A stretch of DNA of 64,000 nt from positions 1-64,000 of the forward strand of contig NZ_BAAAFN010000015.1 of assembly GCF_039523555.1 (NCBI RefSeq), in the 5' to 3' direction. A program made the position numbers and the translations under genes. Below are positions 41,027-49,986 of this stretch, piece by piece. Below the pieces are notes generated by a model. It was not told the DNA's origin. It searched no databases and was given only the letters and a program-made list of their open reading frames with translations. Within the stretch, counting starts at the first letter, position 1. Every line of letters starts with the position of its first letter. This stretch comes from Castellaniella daejeonensis (GTDB lineage Bacteria; Pseudomonadota; Gammaproteobacteria; Burkholderiales; Burkholderiaceae_B).

Positions 41027-43402
41027 ATGAACATGCGCATCAATGTGCCGGTCGAGCTGGACCGGCTGGCCGTCGCCAACGACTGCATTCCCCGCCCCGT
41101 CGAAGGCGAACCCGCCGCCGGCGCGTCCAGCCCGCATGAATCCGCCGCGCTGCACGTCACCGGCGAGGCCGTCTACACCGACGACATCCCCGAACTGCGC
41201 GGCACCGTCTACGCCGCCCTGGGCCTGTCGGCCAAGGCGCATGCCCGCGTGCGCGGCATGGACCTGGAAGCCGTGCGCCGCGCGCCGGGCGTCGTCGCCA
41301 TGTTCACGGCCCGCGACATTCCGGGCGAGAACAACTGCGGCCCGGTGCTGCACGACGATCCCCTGCTGGCCGACGGCCTGGTCCAGTACGTCGGCCAGCC
41401 GCTGTTCATGGTGGTGGCGCGCTCGGTGGATGCCGCGCGCCGCGCCGCCCGCCTGGGCCGGATCGACTACGAGGAACTGCCTCATCTGCTGACGCCGGTG
41501 CAGGCGAAGGAAGCCGATTCCCGCACGCTGCCCGACATGCGGCTGGTTCAGGGCGACGTGCTGGCCGCGCTGGACGCCGCGCCGCGCCGGATGAAGGGCA
41601 CGTTCGACTGCGGCGGCCAGGAACAGTTCTACCTGGAAGGCCAGGTTGCCTATGCTGTTCCGCGTGAAAAGGACGGCATGCTGGTCTGGTGCTCCACCCA
41701 GCACCCGACCGAGATGCAGGCCGTGGTGGGCCACACGCTGGGCTGGCATGCCCACCAGGTCCAGGTCGAATGCCGGCGCATGGGCGGCGGCTTCGGCGGC
41801 AAGGAATCCCAGTCGGCGCTCTTTGCCTGCCTGGCATCGGTTGCCGCGCACCGGCTGCAGCGCCCGGTGAAGCTGCGCGCGGACCGCGACGACGACATGA
41901 TGATCACCGGCAAGCGCCACGGCTTCCATTACGAGTATGAAGTCGGCTACGACGACGAGGGCCGGATCCTGGGCATGCGCCTGGACATGACGCTGCACTC
42001 GGGTTTCTCGGCGGACCTGTCCGAGGCCGTCGCCAGCCGCGCCGTGTGCCACTTCGACAATGCCTACTACATCCCGGCGGCCGACGTGCGCGCCATGTGC
42101 GGCAAGACGAACACGCAATCGAACACGGCCTTCCGCGGTTTCGGCGGCCCCCAGGGCGCGCTGTTGACCGAAGTCGTGATCGACCGCATCGCCCGCGAAC
42201 TGGGCCGCGATCCGCTGGATGTGCGCCAGACCAATTTCTACGGCATCGATACGCGCAACACCACCCCCTATGGCCAGGTGGTCGAGGGCAACCTGCTCGA
42301 GCCGCTGGTGTCCGAGCTGGTCGCCAGTTCCGATTACCGGGCCCGCCGGCAGGCGGTGAGCGACTTCAATGCATCCAGCCCCGTCCTGAAGAAAGGCCTG
42401 GCGCTGACGCCGGTGAAGTTCGGCATTTCCTTCAACGTGCCGGCCTTCAACCAGGCGGGCGCGCTGGTGCACATCTACCGCGACGGCTCCGTCCTGGTGA
42501 ACCACGGCGGCACGGAAATGGGCCAGGGCCTGAACACCAAGGTCGCCCAGATCGTGGCCAACACCCTGGGGCTGGACCTGGATTGCGTGCGCGTGACGGC
42601 CACCGACACCTACAAGGTCGCCAACACGTCCGCCACCGCGGCTTCCACGGGGACCGACCTGAACGGCAAGGCGGCCGAGGATGCCGCGCTGCAGCTGCGG
42701 GCGCGCCTGGCCGATTTCGCCGCCCGCAAGTACGGCGGCAAGCCCGAGGACGTGGTCTTCGCGTGGCGCCAGGTGAACGTCAATGGCCGCAATATCCCGT
42801 TCGGCCAGCTGGCCGACGAGGCCTACTGGGATCGCGTGCAGCTGTGGTCCGACGGCTTCTATGCCACCCCGGGCATCGTCTGGGACAAGGCCACCATGCA
42901 CGGCCGGCCGTTCTTCTATTTCGCCTTCGGGGCGGCCGTCTCGGAAGTGGTGGTCGATACGCTGACCGGCGAATGGAAGCTGCTGCGCGCCGACATCCTG
43001 CATGACGTCGGTGCGTCCATCAACCCGGCGATCGACCTGGGGCAGGTCGAGGGCGGCTACATCCAGGGCACCGGCTGGCTGACCACCGAGGAGCTCTGGT
43101 GGCGCGAAGACGGCCGGCTGATGACGCACGCCCCGTCCACCTACAAGATCCCCGCCATCAGCGATTGTCCGCGCGATTTCCGCGTGCGCCTGTTCAGGGC
43201 GCAGAACCTGAAGGATACGGTGCACCGCTCCAAGGCGGTGGGCGAACCCCCGCTGCTGCACGGCATCAGTACTTTCAACGCCATCTGCGATGCGGTGGCG
43301 GCGGTGGGCGACGGGCGGTCTTCGCCCGACCTGCGGGCGCCGGCCACGCCGGAAGCCATCCTGAAGGCAGTCGAGGGCCTGCGGAAACGCAGCGCGGCCT
43401 GA
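41027..43402 (+). CDS. xdhB: xanthine dehydrogenase molybdenum-binding large subunit
   Basis: Catalytic subunit, 791 residues, binding molybdopterin and hydroxylating hypoxanthine and xanthine. Marks: GEAVYTDDIPEL near residue 45, FDCGGQEQFYLEGQ near 193, RRMGGGFGGKESQ near 251, NTAFRGFGGPQGAL near 365 (substrate-binding Arg), GGTEMGQGLNTK near 493 and the catalytic Glu in KAVGEPPLLHG near 740. GAGGAG lies six bases before the ATG at 41027. Its TGA overlaps the xdhC ATG by one base. Confidence 0.97.
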   Translation: MNMRINVPVELDRLAVANDCIPRPVEGEPAAGASSPHESAALHVTGEAVYTDDIPELRGTVYAALGLSAKAHARVRGMDLEAVRRAPGVVAMFTARDIPGENNCGPVLHDDPLLADGLVQYVGQPLFMVVARSVDAARRAARLGRIDYEELPHLLTPVQAKEADSRTLPDMRLVQGDVLAALDAAPRRMKGTFDCGGQEQFYLEGQVAYAVPREKDGMLVWCSTQHPTEMQAVVGHTLGWHAHQVQVECRRMGGGFGGKESQSALFACLASVAAHRLQRPVKLRADRDDDMMITGKRHGFHYEYEVGYDDEGRILGMRLDMTLHSGFSADLSEAVASRAVCHFDNAYYIPAADVRAMCGKTNTQSNTAFRGFGGPQGALLTEVVIDRIARELGRDPLDVRQTNFYGIDTRNTTPYGQVVEGNLLEPLVSELVASSDYRARRQAVSDFNASSPVLKKGLALTPVKFGISFNVPAFNQAGALVHIYRDGSVLVNHGGTEMGQGLNTKVAQIVANTLGLDLDCVRVTATDTYKVANTSATAASTGTDLNGKAAEDAALQLRARLADFAARKYGGKPEDVVFAWRQVNVNGRNIPFGQLADEAYWDRVQLWSDGFYATPGIVWDKATMHGRPFFYFAFGAAVSEVVVDTLTGEWKLLRADILHDVGASINPAIDLGQVEGGYIQGTGWLTTEELWWREDGRLMTHAPSTYKIPAISDCPRDFRVRLFRAQNLKDTVHRSKAVGEPPLLHGISTFNAICDAVAAVGDGRSSPDLRAPATPEAILKAVEGLRKRSAA

Positions 43403-44433
43403 TGCACGCCTGGATCGATCAGGCCCTGTGGTGCCTGGATCGCCGGCAGGCGGCGGTGCTGGTCACGGTTGCCTGGGTGCAGGGATCGGCCCCGCGCGAG
43501 GCCGGCGCCAAGATGCTCGTGTCCGCCGGACACCAGTGGCTCACCATCGGCGGGGGGCACCTGGAATGGAAGGCTGCCGAGTCCGCCCGGGCGCGCCTGC
43601 GCGCCGATGACGGCCCGGACCGCTGGATCGAGGCCTTGCCCCTGGGGCCGGCGCTGGGCCAGTGCTGCGGCGGCATGGTGCATCTGCTGTTCGAGCGCCT
43701 GAGGGAATCCGACCGCGGCTGGCTTGAGGCCGTGCGCGCCGGGCTGCAGTCGCCCGCGGGCCGCGTTCGCGAGGTCCGCCTGGGCGGAGACGGCGCGGCC
43801 CCCTGCGTGCGCGTGTCCGAGCCGGATGCGGCGGCGCCCGGCGGCATCGATGCGGATGCCGGCCGGCTGTTGCGGCCCGGCCCCGGGCAGGGCTGCCTGA
43901 CGCTGCGCGAGACCATCCGGCCCGATCCGCTGCATGTGGTGATCTTTGGCGCGGGACACGTCGGCCAGGCGCTGGTGCACATCCTGGGCACCCTGCCCTG
44001 CCGGGTAACCTGGGTGGACGCGCGCGACGAGCTGTTTCCCGGCACCGTGCCCGCCAATGTGTCGATCGAGGCCACCGACACGCCCGAAGCCGTGATCGAC
44101 GAGGCGCCCCCCGACAGTTGCTTCCTGATCATGACCCACGACCATGCGCTCGACCAGCGCCTGTGCGAACAGCTGCTGCGGCGCGACGACGTGGCGTATT
44201 TCGGCCTGATCGGCTCGCAGACCAAGCGGCGCAAGTTCGAGCACCGCTTCCAGGCGCGCGGCATCCCGCCCGAACGCTATGCGCGCATCGTCTGCCCGAT
44301 CGGTGAACCCGGCATCGAGGGCAAGCAGCCAGCCGTGATCGCCGTTGCGGTTGCCGCCCAGCTGCTGCGCCTGCGCTCGGAACGGGAACGGCTGGCCGGA
44401 GCGCAGGCACGAACCGAAGCGCCCGCGCATTGA
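43402..44433 (+). CDS. xdhC: xanthine dehydrogenase accessory protein XdhC
   Basis: Chaperone that binds, sulfurates and delivers molybdopterin to XdhB. 343 residues. Marks: N-terminal VTVAWVQGSAPREAGAKMLV near 22, TIGGGHLEWKA near 48, LGQCCGGMVHLLFE near 86 (two cysteines), the Rossmann segment HVVIFGAGHVGQALVHIL near 182 and DVAYFGLIGSQTKRRKFEHR near 264. The start overlaps the xdhB stop (TGATG), so translation is coupled. No XdhA/B FeS or Mo motif is present. Followed by guaD after about 100 bp. Confidence 0.96.
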   Translation: MHAWIDQALWCLDRRQAAVLVTVAWVQGSAPREAGAKMLVSAGHQWLTIGGGHLEWKAAESARARLRADDGPDRWIEALPLGPALGQCCGGMVHLLFERLRESDRGWLEAVRAGLQSPAGRVREVRLGGDGAAPCVRVSEPDAAAPGGIDADAGRLLRPGPGQGCLTLRETIRPDPLHVVIFGAGHVGQALVHILGTLPCRVTWVDARDELFPGTVPANVSIEATDTPEAVIDEAPPDSCFLIMTHDHALDQRLCEQLLRRDDVAYFGLIGSQTKRRKFEHRFQARGIPPERYARIVCPIGEPGIEGKQPAVIAVAVAAQLLRLRSERERLAGAQARTEAPAH

Positions 44434-44537
44434 CCGCACCCGATCGATCCATCGAACCCCATCGAATTGAAGCACGCCGGGCCGCCGGCCCCGCCGCGAA
44501 GGCGGCCTGGCCCACAGACAACGACCGAGGAGACCTC

Positions 44538-45872
44538 ATGACGTCCACGAAACCGTCCGCGCCCGCCCGATCGAATTCCGGCCTGCAGGCCTATCGTGCC
44601 CAGCTGCTTTATTTCCGGGACACCCCGAAGGCCGAGGACGAGGCCTGCGAGTGGATCCGCGACGGCCTGCTGGTCGTGCGCGACGGCCGTATCGAGCAAT
44701 GCGGCGACCATGACAGGCTGATCGGGGATCTGCCGCCCGGGACACCGGTTCACGACTGGAGCGGGCGCCTGATCACGCCGGGCTTCATCGACACGCACAT
44801 CCACTACCCGCAGACGGACATGATCGCCTCGCCGGCACCGGGCCTGCTGCCGTGGCTGGAGACCTACACTTTCCCGACCGAGCGGCGCTTCGAGAATCCG
44901 GACTATGCCCGGGACGTGGCGCGCTTCTTCCTGGACGAATTGCTGCGCTGCGGCACCACCACCGCGCTGGTGTACTGCACTGTGCACCCGGGTTCGGCCC
45001 AGGCCTTCTTCGAGGAAAGCCATGCCCGCGACCTGCGCATGGTGGCGGGCAAGGTCATGATGGACCGCAATTGCCCCGAATACCTGCGCGATACGGCCGA
45101 GTCAGGCGCCCGCGACAGCGAAGACCTGATCCGCCGCTGGCATGGCACGGGCCGCCAGCTGTATGCGCTGACGCCGCGCTTCGCGCCCACGTCCACGCCC
45201 GAGCAGCTCGGCCTGTGCGGCGAGCTGGCCAGGCGCTACCAGGACGTGTTCATCCAGTCGCACGTGTCCGAGAACCGCGACGAGGTGAAGTGGGTCATGG
45301 ACCTGTTCCCCGGCTACCGCAGCTACCTGGACATCTACGACCAGTACGGACTGCTGAGGCCCCGGTCCGTCTACGGGCACTGCGTCTGGCTGGACGATGA
45401 CGACCGGCGCCGCATGCGCGATGCGGGCGCCGTGGCCGCCCATTGCCCCACGTCCAACCAGTTCCTGGGCAGCGGCCTGTTCGATTTCGCCGCGGCCAAG
45501 AATTTCGGCATGCCGGTGGCCCTGGCCACCGACGTGGGCGGCGGCTCCTCCTTTTCCATGCTGCTGACCATGAACGAGGCGCACAAGGTCGCGCGCCTGT
45601 CGGGGCATTATCTGACGGCTCGGCGCATGTTCTGGCAGGCCACGCAGGGCGCGGCCAAGCACCTGGGCCTGACCGGGCAGATCGGCACGCTGGAGCCGGG
45701 CGCCGAGGCCGATTTCATCGTCCTGGATCCCAGGGCCACGCCGCTGCTGGCGCGCCGCAGCGCCCTGGCCGATTCGCTGGAGGAGCTGCTGTTCGCCCTG
45801 GCGATGCTGGGAGACGACCGCGCCGTCGCCGCGACCTACGCGGCGGGACGGGAAGTGCACCGTCGGGAGTGA
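44538..45872 (+). CDS. guaD: guanine deaminase
   Basis: Zinc amidohydrolase converting guanine to xanthine, the substrate of the adjacent xdhABC. 444 residues, typical. Marks: metal-binding PGFIDTHIHYPQTDMIASP near residue 79, LETYTFPTERRFEN near 101, TPRFAPTSTPEQL near 211, HVSENRDEVKWV near 239, GHCVWLDDDDRRRM near 279 and ATDVGGGSSFSML near 329 with the catalytic Asp. GAGGAG lies upstream of the ATG at 44538; the frame is open further upstream but that part follows xdhC closely and has no start signals. Probably part of the xdh transcript. Confidence 0.95.
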   Translation: MTSTKPSAPARSNSGLQAYRAQLLYFRDTPKAEDEACEWIRDGLLVVRDGRIEQCGDHDRLIGDLPPGTPVHDWSGRLITPGFIDTHIHYPQTDMIASPAPGLLPWLETYTFPTERRFENPDYARDVARFFLDELLRCGTTTALVYCTVHPGSAQAFFEESHARDLRMVAGKVMMDRNCPEYLRDTAESGARDSEDLIRRWHGTGRQLYALTPRFAPTSTPEQLGLCGELARRYQDVFIQSHVSENRDEVKWVMDLFPGYRSYLDIYDQYGLLRPRSVYGHCVWLDDDDRRRMRDAGAVAAHCPTSNQFLGSGLFDFAAAKNFGMPVALATDVGGGSSFSMLLTMNEAHKVARLSGHYLTARRMFWQATQGAAKHLGLTGQIGTLEPGAEADFIVLDPRATPLLARRSALADSLEELLFALAMLGDDRAVAATYAAGREVHRRE

Positions 45873-45915
45873 TGGATAGCCCCGGCTGTCGTGCAGAACT
45901 GCCATAATCGGGCGC

Positions 45916-47412
45916 ATGGAAAAATTCATCGACACTGCGCGCCCGACCCGGCTGCCGCCGCTGATTCCGTTCTCCAGCTACGAGGACGCCGATGCGGCTG
46001 TCGACCGGCTTCTGGAAATCTACCGGCGCAACACGGCTTTCATCCGCGACGCTTTCCGCGAATACTGCGCCAATGGCCTGGAAACGGGCCAGCGGGTGCG
46101 CGCCTGCTATCCGGCGATCCGCATCCGGGTGCATTCCTACCAGGAAATCGACAGCCGCCTGTCGTACGGCCACCTGGTCGAGCCGGGGGTCTACATGACC
46201 ACGGTGACGCAGCCCGCCCTGTTCCAGGACTACCTGCGCGAACAGGTGCGCCTGCTGTTGCGCAACCATGGCGTGCCGGTGGAAATCGGCGAATCCGACC
46301 TGCCCATCCCCCTGCATTTCGCCTTTCCGGAAGGCGAGTACGTCGAGGGTGAGTATTCCGAAGTCCCGGGGCACACCCTGCGCGACCACTTCGACGTGCC
46401 CGATCTCGCCGTGACCGACGACGCCATCGTCAACGGCACCTGGCGCGGCCGCCCCAACCAGGCCCGGCCCCTGGCGCCCTTCACCGCGCCGCGCATCGAT
46501 TATTCCCTGCACCGCCTGCAGCACTACACGGCCACGGCGCCGGTGCATTTCCAGGATTTCGTGCTGTTCACCAACTACCAGTTCTATGTCGACGGCTTCG
46601 TCCAGTGGGCGCGCGAGACGCTGGCCTCCGGCGTGGGCGGCTACACGGAACTGGTCGAGCCGGGCAACCGCATCGTCACGCCGGACAACCTGGACGAGCC
46701 CCGCACGGGGCCGGCGCCGCTGCCCCAGATGCCGTCCTACCATCTGAAGCGGCCCGGGCACACCGGCATCACGCTGATCAACATCGGCGTGGGGCCGTCC
46801 AACGCCAAGACCATCACCGACCACGTTGCCGTGCTGCGGCCGTCGGCCTGGCTGATGCTGGGTCATTGCGCCGGGCTGCGCACCACCCAGCGGCTGGGAG
46901 ACTACGTGCTGGCCCACGGCTACGTGCGCCAGGACCATGTGCTGGACGACGACCTGCCCCTGTGGGTGCCGGTGCCGCCGCTCGCCGAGGTCCAGGTCGC
47001 CCTGGAGCAGGCCGTGGCCGACGTGTCGGGCCTGTCGGGCTGGGAGCTGAAGCGGATCATGCGCACCGGCACCGTGGCCACCATCGACAACCGCAACTGG
47101 GAACTGCGCGACCAGCAGGAGCCGGTGCAGCACCTGTCGCAGTCGCGCGCCATCGCCCTGGACATGGAATCGGCCACCATTGCGGCCAACGGCTTCCGCT
47201 TCCGCGTGCCCTATGGCACGCTGCTGTGCGTGTCGGACAAGCCGCTGCACGGCGAATTGAAGCTGCCGGGCATGGCCACGGCCTTCTACCGCACCCAGGT
47301 CAGCCAGCACCTGCACATCGGCATCCGGGCCCTGGAACGCCTGCGCGAGATGCCCGGCGAACGCCTGCACTCGCGTAAACTGCGCAGCTTCATCGAAACG
47401 GCGTTCAAGTAG
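45916..47412 (+). CDS. amn: AMP nucleosidase
   Basis: Hydrolyses AMP to adenine and ribose 5-phosphate. 498 residues, as in E. coli Amn (~484). The N-terminal AMP nucleosidase domain spans about 1-170 (IRIRVHSYQEIDSRLSYGHL near 72); the C-terminal nucleoside-phosphorylase fold contains ITLINIGVGPSNAKTITDH near 290, WLMLGHCAGLRTTQRLGDYV near 314 and LDMESATIAANGFRFRVPYG near 415, which binds the ribose. It begins 43 bp after guaD on the same strand. Context places it at the top of the purine degradation set. Confidence 0.95.
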   Translation: MEKFIDTARPTRLPPLIPFSSYEDADAAVDRLLEIYRRNTAFIRDAFREYCANGLETGQRVRACYPAIRIRVHSYQEIDSRLSYGHLVEPGVYMTTVTQPALFQDYLREQVRLLLRNHGVPVEIGESDLPIPLHFAFPEGEYVEGEYSEVPGHTLRDHFDVPDLAVTDDAIVNGTWRGRPNQARPLAPFTAPRIDYSLHRLQHYTATAPVHFQDFVLFTNYQFYVDGFVQWARETLASGVGGYTELVEPGNRIVTPDNLDEPRTGPAPLPQMPSYHLKRPGHTGITLINIGVGPSNAKTITDHVAVLRPSAWLMLGHCAGLRTTQRLGDYVLAHGYVRQDHVLDDDLPLWVPVPPLAEVQVALEQAVADVSGLSGWELKRIMRTGTVATIDNRNWELRDQQEPVQHLSQSRAIALDMESATIAANGFRFRVPYGTLLCVSDKPLHGELKLPGMATAFYRTQVSQHLHIGIRALERLREMPGERLHSRKLRSFIETAFK

Positions 47413-47433
47413 AACGCAGGAACGGAAATCGCC

Positions 47434-47982
47434 ATGGCCCTGCGAGCCACCGTCTACAAGGCGGAACTTCATGTCGCGGACAACGACCGCGCCTATTACG
47501 GCACCCATGCCGTCACCGTCGCCCGTCATCCGTCCGAGACCGACGAGCGGCTGATGGTGCGCTTGCTGGCCTACGCACTGTGGGTCGAGGCAGACGAGCG
47601 GCTGGTCTTCACCCGGGGCCTGAGCGACACGGATGAGCCCGACCTCTGGAACCTGGACCTGACCGGGGCCGTGCGGCAGTGGATCGAGGTCGGCCTGCCC
47701 GACGAACGCCGCCTGCTGAAGGCGTGCGGCCGGGCGGAGCAGGTGATCGTGCTGGCCTACGGGCGCAGCGCCGATGTCTGGTGGTCGGGGGTGCGCGGCA
47801 AGCTGGAGCGGGCCGGCAACCTGCAGGTCCATGTCCTGGATGCCGAGGCCACGCGCGACCTGGCGGCGCTGGCCGAGCGCACCATGAGCCTGAGCGTGAA
47901 CATCACCGACCGCACGGCCTGGGTGTCGTGCGACCGTGGAGACGTGAGCCTGGACGTGCGCAGCCTGCGCGAAGCCGCCTGA
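47434..47982 (+). CDS. yaeQ: YaeQ family protein
   Basis: A 182-residue protein of the YaeQ family, whose crystal structures show a PD-(D/E)XK nuclease-like fold; the function is unsettled. Family marks: ATVYKAELHVADNDRAYYG at the N-terminus, RHPSETDERLMVRLLAYAL near 30, SDTDEPDLWNLDLTG near 65 (candidate acidic residues), QWIEVGLPDERRLLKACGRA near 80 with Glu and Lys in nuclease-like order, and VIVLAYG near 103. It follows amn by 21 bp on the same strand and may be co-transcribed, though a role in purine metabolism is not implied by the family. Confidence 0.9.
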   Translation: MALRATVYKAELHVADNDRAYYGTHAVTVARHPSETDERLMVRLLAYALWVEADERLVFTRGLSDTDEPDLWNLDLTGAVRQWIEVGLPDERRLLKACGRAEQVIVLAYGRSADVWWSGVRGKLERAGNLQVHVLDAEATRDLAALAERTMSLSVNITDRTAWVSCDRGDVSLDVRSLREAA

Positions 47983-48039
47983 CCCGCGGCCGGGCAGCCG
48001 GCGGCACCCCCGGTGCGGGTGTCGGCCGCCAATGCCGGG

Positions 48040-48792
48040 CTATCGCTCCAGCAGCATCTTCACCGAGACGATCACCGCCATGGCCACCATCAGGATGCGG
48101 ATCAGCTGGTGGCCGCGCGTGATGGCCAGGCGTGCGCCGATGGTGCCGCCGATCCACTGGCCCGCCAGCATGGGCAACCCGAAGGACCAGACGATGTGGC
48201 CGCTGGCGGCGAAGAACAGGACGGAGGCCAGGTTGCTGCACAGATTCAGCAGCTTGGCGTGCGCCGTGGCCTTGACCAGGTTGAAGCCCAGCAGCGTGAC
48301 GCAGGAAATCGCCAGGAAAGTGCCCGTGCCCGGGCCGAAGAAGCCGTCGTAGAAGCCGATCAGCGGGGCCAGGGTGGCGGCGTACAGGGCGGGCGCGATC
48401 CGCTGGGCGCGGTCTTCGGCGCCCACGCGCGGCGACAGCAGGAAGTACAGGGCGAAGCCGATCAGCAGAAAGGGGATCACCTGGCGCAGCACGCCGCTGT
48501 CGATGTGCGTCAGGGCGATCCCGCCCGTGAGCGCCCCCAGGAAGGTGGTCAGCATCATCCAGCGGCTGCGTTTCAGGTCGATCTGGCGCATGCGCAGGAA
48601 GTGCAGGGTGGCGGCGGTGGATCCGGCGATGCCGCCGATCTTGTTGGTGGCGATGGCGGCGCCCGGCGGCAGCCCCGCCGCCAGGAGCGCCGGGATGGTG
48701 ATCAGGCCGCCGCCGCCGGCGATGGCGTCCACGATGCCCGCCAGCAGCGCGACGAAGAACAGCAGGACAGCGACGTCGAAGGTGATTTCCAT
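48040..48792 (-). CDS. TSUP-family permease (TauE/SafE, YfcA-like)
   Basis: A 250-residue inner-membrane protein of the sulfite exporter TauE/SafE superfamily. It has two repeats with ALLAGIVDAIAGGGGLITIPAL near residue 17 and LIGFYDGFFGPGTGTFLAIS near 139, the glycine/proline-rich signatures. Around eight hydrophobic segments. Members transport sulfite, sulfoacetate, taurine or related anions; substrate not predictable. Convergent with yaeQ. A stem GATGCCGG...CCGGCATC (48795-48824) lies just upstream of the start. Confidence 0.88.
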   Translation of the reverse strand: MEITFDVAVLLFFVALLAGIVDAIAGGGGLITIPALLAAGLPPGAAIATNKIGGIAGSTAATLHFLRMRQIDLKRSRWMMLTTFLGALTGGIALTHIDSGVLRQVIPFLLIGFALYFLLSPRVGAEDRAQRIAPALYAATLAPLIGFYDGFFGPGTGTFLAISCVTLLGFNLVKATAHAKLLNLCSNLASVLFFAASGHIVWSFGLPMLAGQWIGGTIGARLAITRGHQLIRILMVAMAVIVSVKMLLER

Positions 48793-48901
48793 GGGATGCC
48801 GGAAGGCGGGAGCGTCCCGGCATCATACGCCGCGGCGGGTTTTCGTGCGCGCCGGCCCGGGCGTGGCGGGCCAGGCGCACGCGGCGCCTGGAACCGGCCG
48901 A

Positions 48902-49927
48902 TCAGCGCTTGGCGATGTCGGCCTGCGCCTGCTGCACCAGGTCGGTGCCGATCTGCTTCGCCCACTTGTCGAACACCGGCCGGGTGGCCTTGGCGAAGGC
49001 GTCGATCTGCTCGGGCGACAGCACCGTGACCTTCACGCCGTGGCCTTCGATTTCCTTCAGCAGGGAATCGTCGGTGTTGGTCACGCCTTTGCGGGCGATG
49101 ACGATTTCCTGGCGGCCGGCTTCGATGGCGGCTTCGCGCACGATCTTCTGATCGGCCGGTGTCCAGGAATCCCAGACATCCTTGTTGACCACGAAGATCA
49201 GCGGGTCGGCCACGTAGTTCCACAGGCTCAGGTATTTCTGGCCGACGTCGTACAGTTTGGCACCGGCGTAGATGGACAGCGGGTTTTCCTGGCCGTCGAC
49301 GGCGCCGCTGGCAAGCGCGGGCTGGGCATCGGCCCAGCTCATCTGCGTGGGATTGGCGCCCAGTGCGGTGTAGATGTCGATGTACAGCGGTGAACCGACC
49401 ACGCGCAGCTTCATGCCCTTGACGTCCTCGGGCGTCTTGACCTCGCGCGCGGAATTGGACAACTGCCGGTAGCCGTTCTCGCCCCAGGCGAGCGGCACCA
49501 CGCCCTTCTTGGACAGGATGTCGAACAACTGCTCGCCGACCTTGCCCTGGGTCAGGGCGTCGATGGCGGGATAGTCGGGCATCAGGAAGGGCAGTGAAAA
49601 GAGGTTCAGTTCCTTGACCTGCGGCGACCAGTTGATGGTGGAACCGATGGCCATGTCGATCACGCCCTGGCGGATGGCGGTGAATTCGCGCGTCTGGTCG
49701 CCCTGGACCAGGGACGTGCCCGGGTAGACCTTGATGTTGATGCGGCCGTTGGTGCGTTCGCGGACCAGGTCGGACCAGATCACCGCCCCCTGGCCCCAGG
49801 GGAAGTTGGTGCCCACCACGATGGACAGCTTGTATTCGGACTTGTAGTCGGCGGCCTGGGCCGGCAGGGCGGCGGCCAGGGCCGTGAAGGCCAGCGCGGC
49901 GGCGCCGATGATTCGTTTGAAGCGCAT
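48902..49927 (-). CDS. dctP: TRAP transporter substrate-binding protein (set 1)
   Basis: Periplasmic solute receptor of a tripartite ATP-independent transporter, 341 residues. Signal peptide about 1-27 (IGAAALAFTALAAALPAQA, cleavage after QAA). Marks: GQGAVIWSDLVRERTNGRI near 48, KVYPGTSLVQGDQTREFTAI near 70, VKGMKLRVVGSPLYIDIYTA near 168, where the Arg normally clamps the substrate carboxylate, and GAVDGQENPLSIY near 210. It is last in the leftward set dctQ-dctM-dctP. Substrate is probably a carboxylate but cannot be named. Confidence 0.92.
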   Translation of the reverse strand: MRFKRIIGAAALAFTALAAALPAQAADYKSEYKLSIVVGTNFPWGQGAVIWSDLVRERTNGRINIKVYPGTSLVQGDQTREFTAIRQGVIDMAIGSTINWSPQVKELNLFSLPFLMPDYPAIDALTQGKVGEQLFDILSKKGVVPLAWGENGYRQLSNSAREVKTPEDVKGMKLRVVGSPLYIDIYTALGANPTQMSWADAQPALASGAVDGQENPLSIYAGAKLYDVGQKYLSLWNYVADPLIFVVNKDVWDSWTPADQKIVREAAIEAGRQEIVIARKGVTNTDDSLLKEIEGHGVKVTVLSPEQIDAFAKATRPVFDKWAKQIGTDLVQQAQADIAKR

Positions 49928-49986
49928 GTCAGTCTCCTCTTTGAAAAATCCCCGGCGGGCTTGCCGCCCGCTCGAACGCGTGAACG

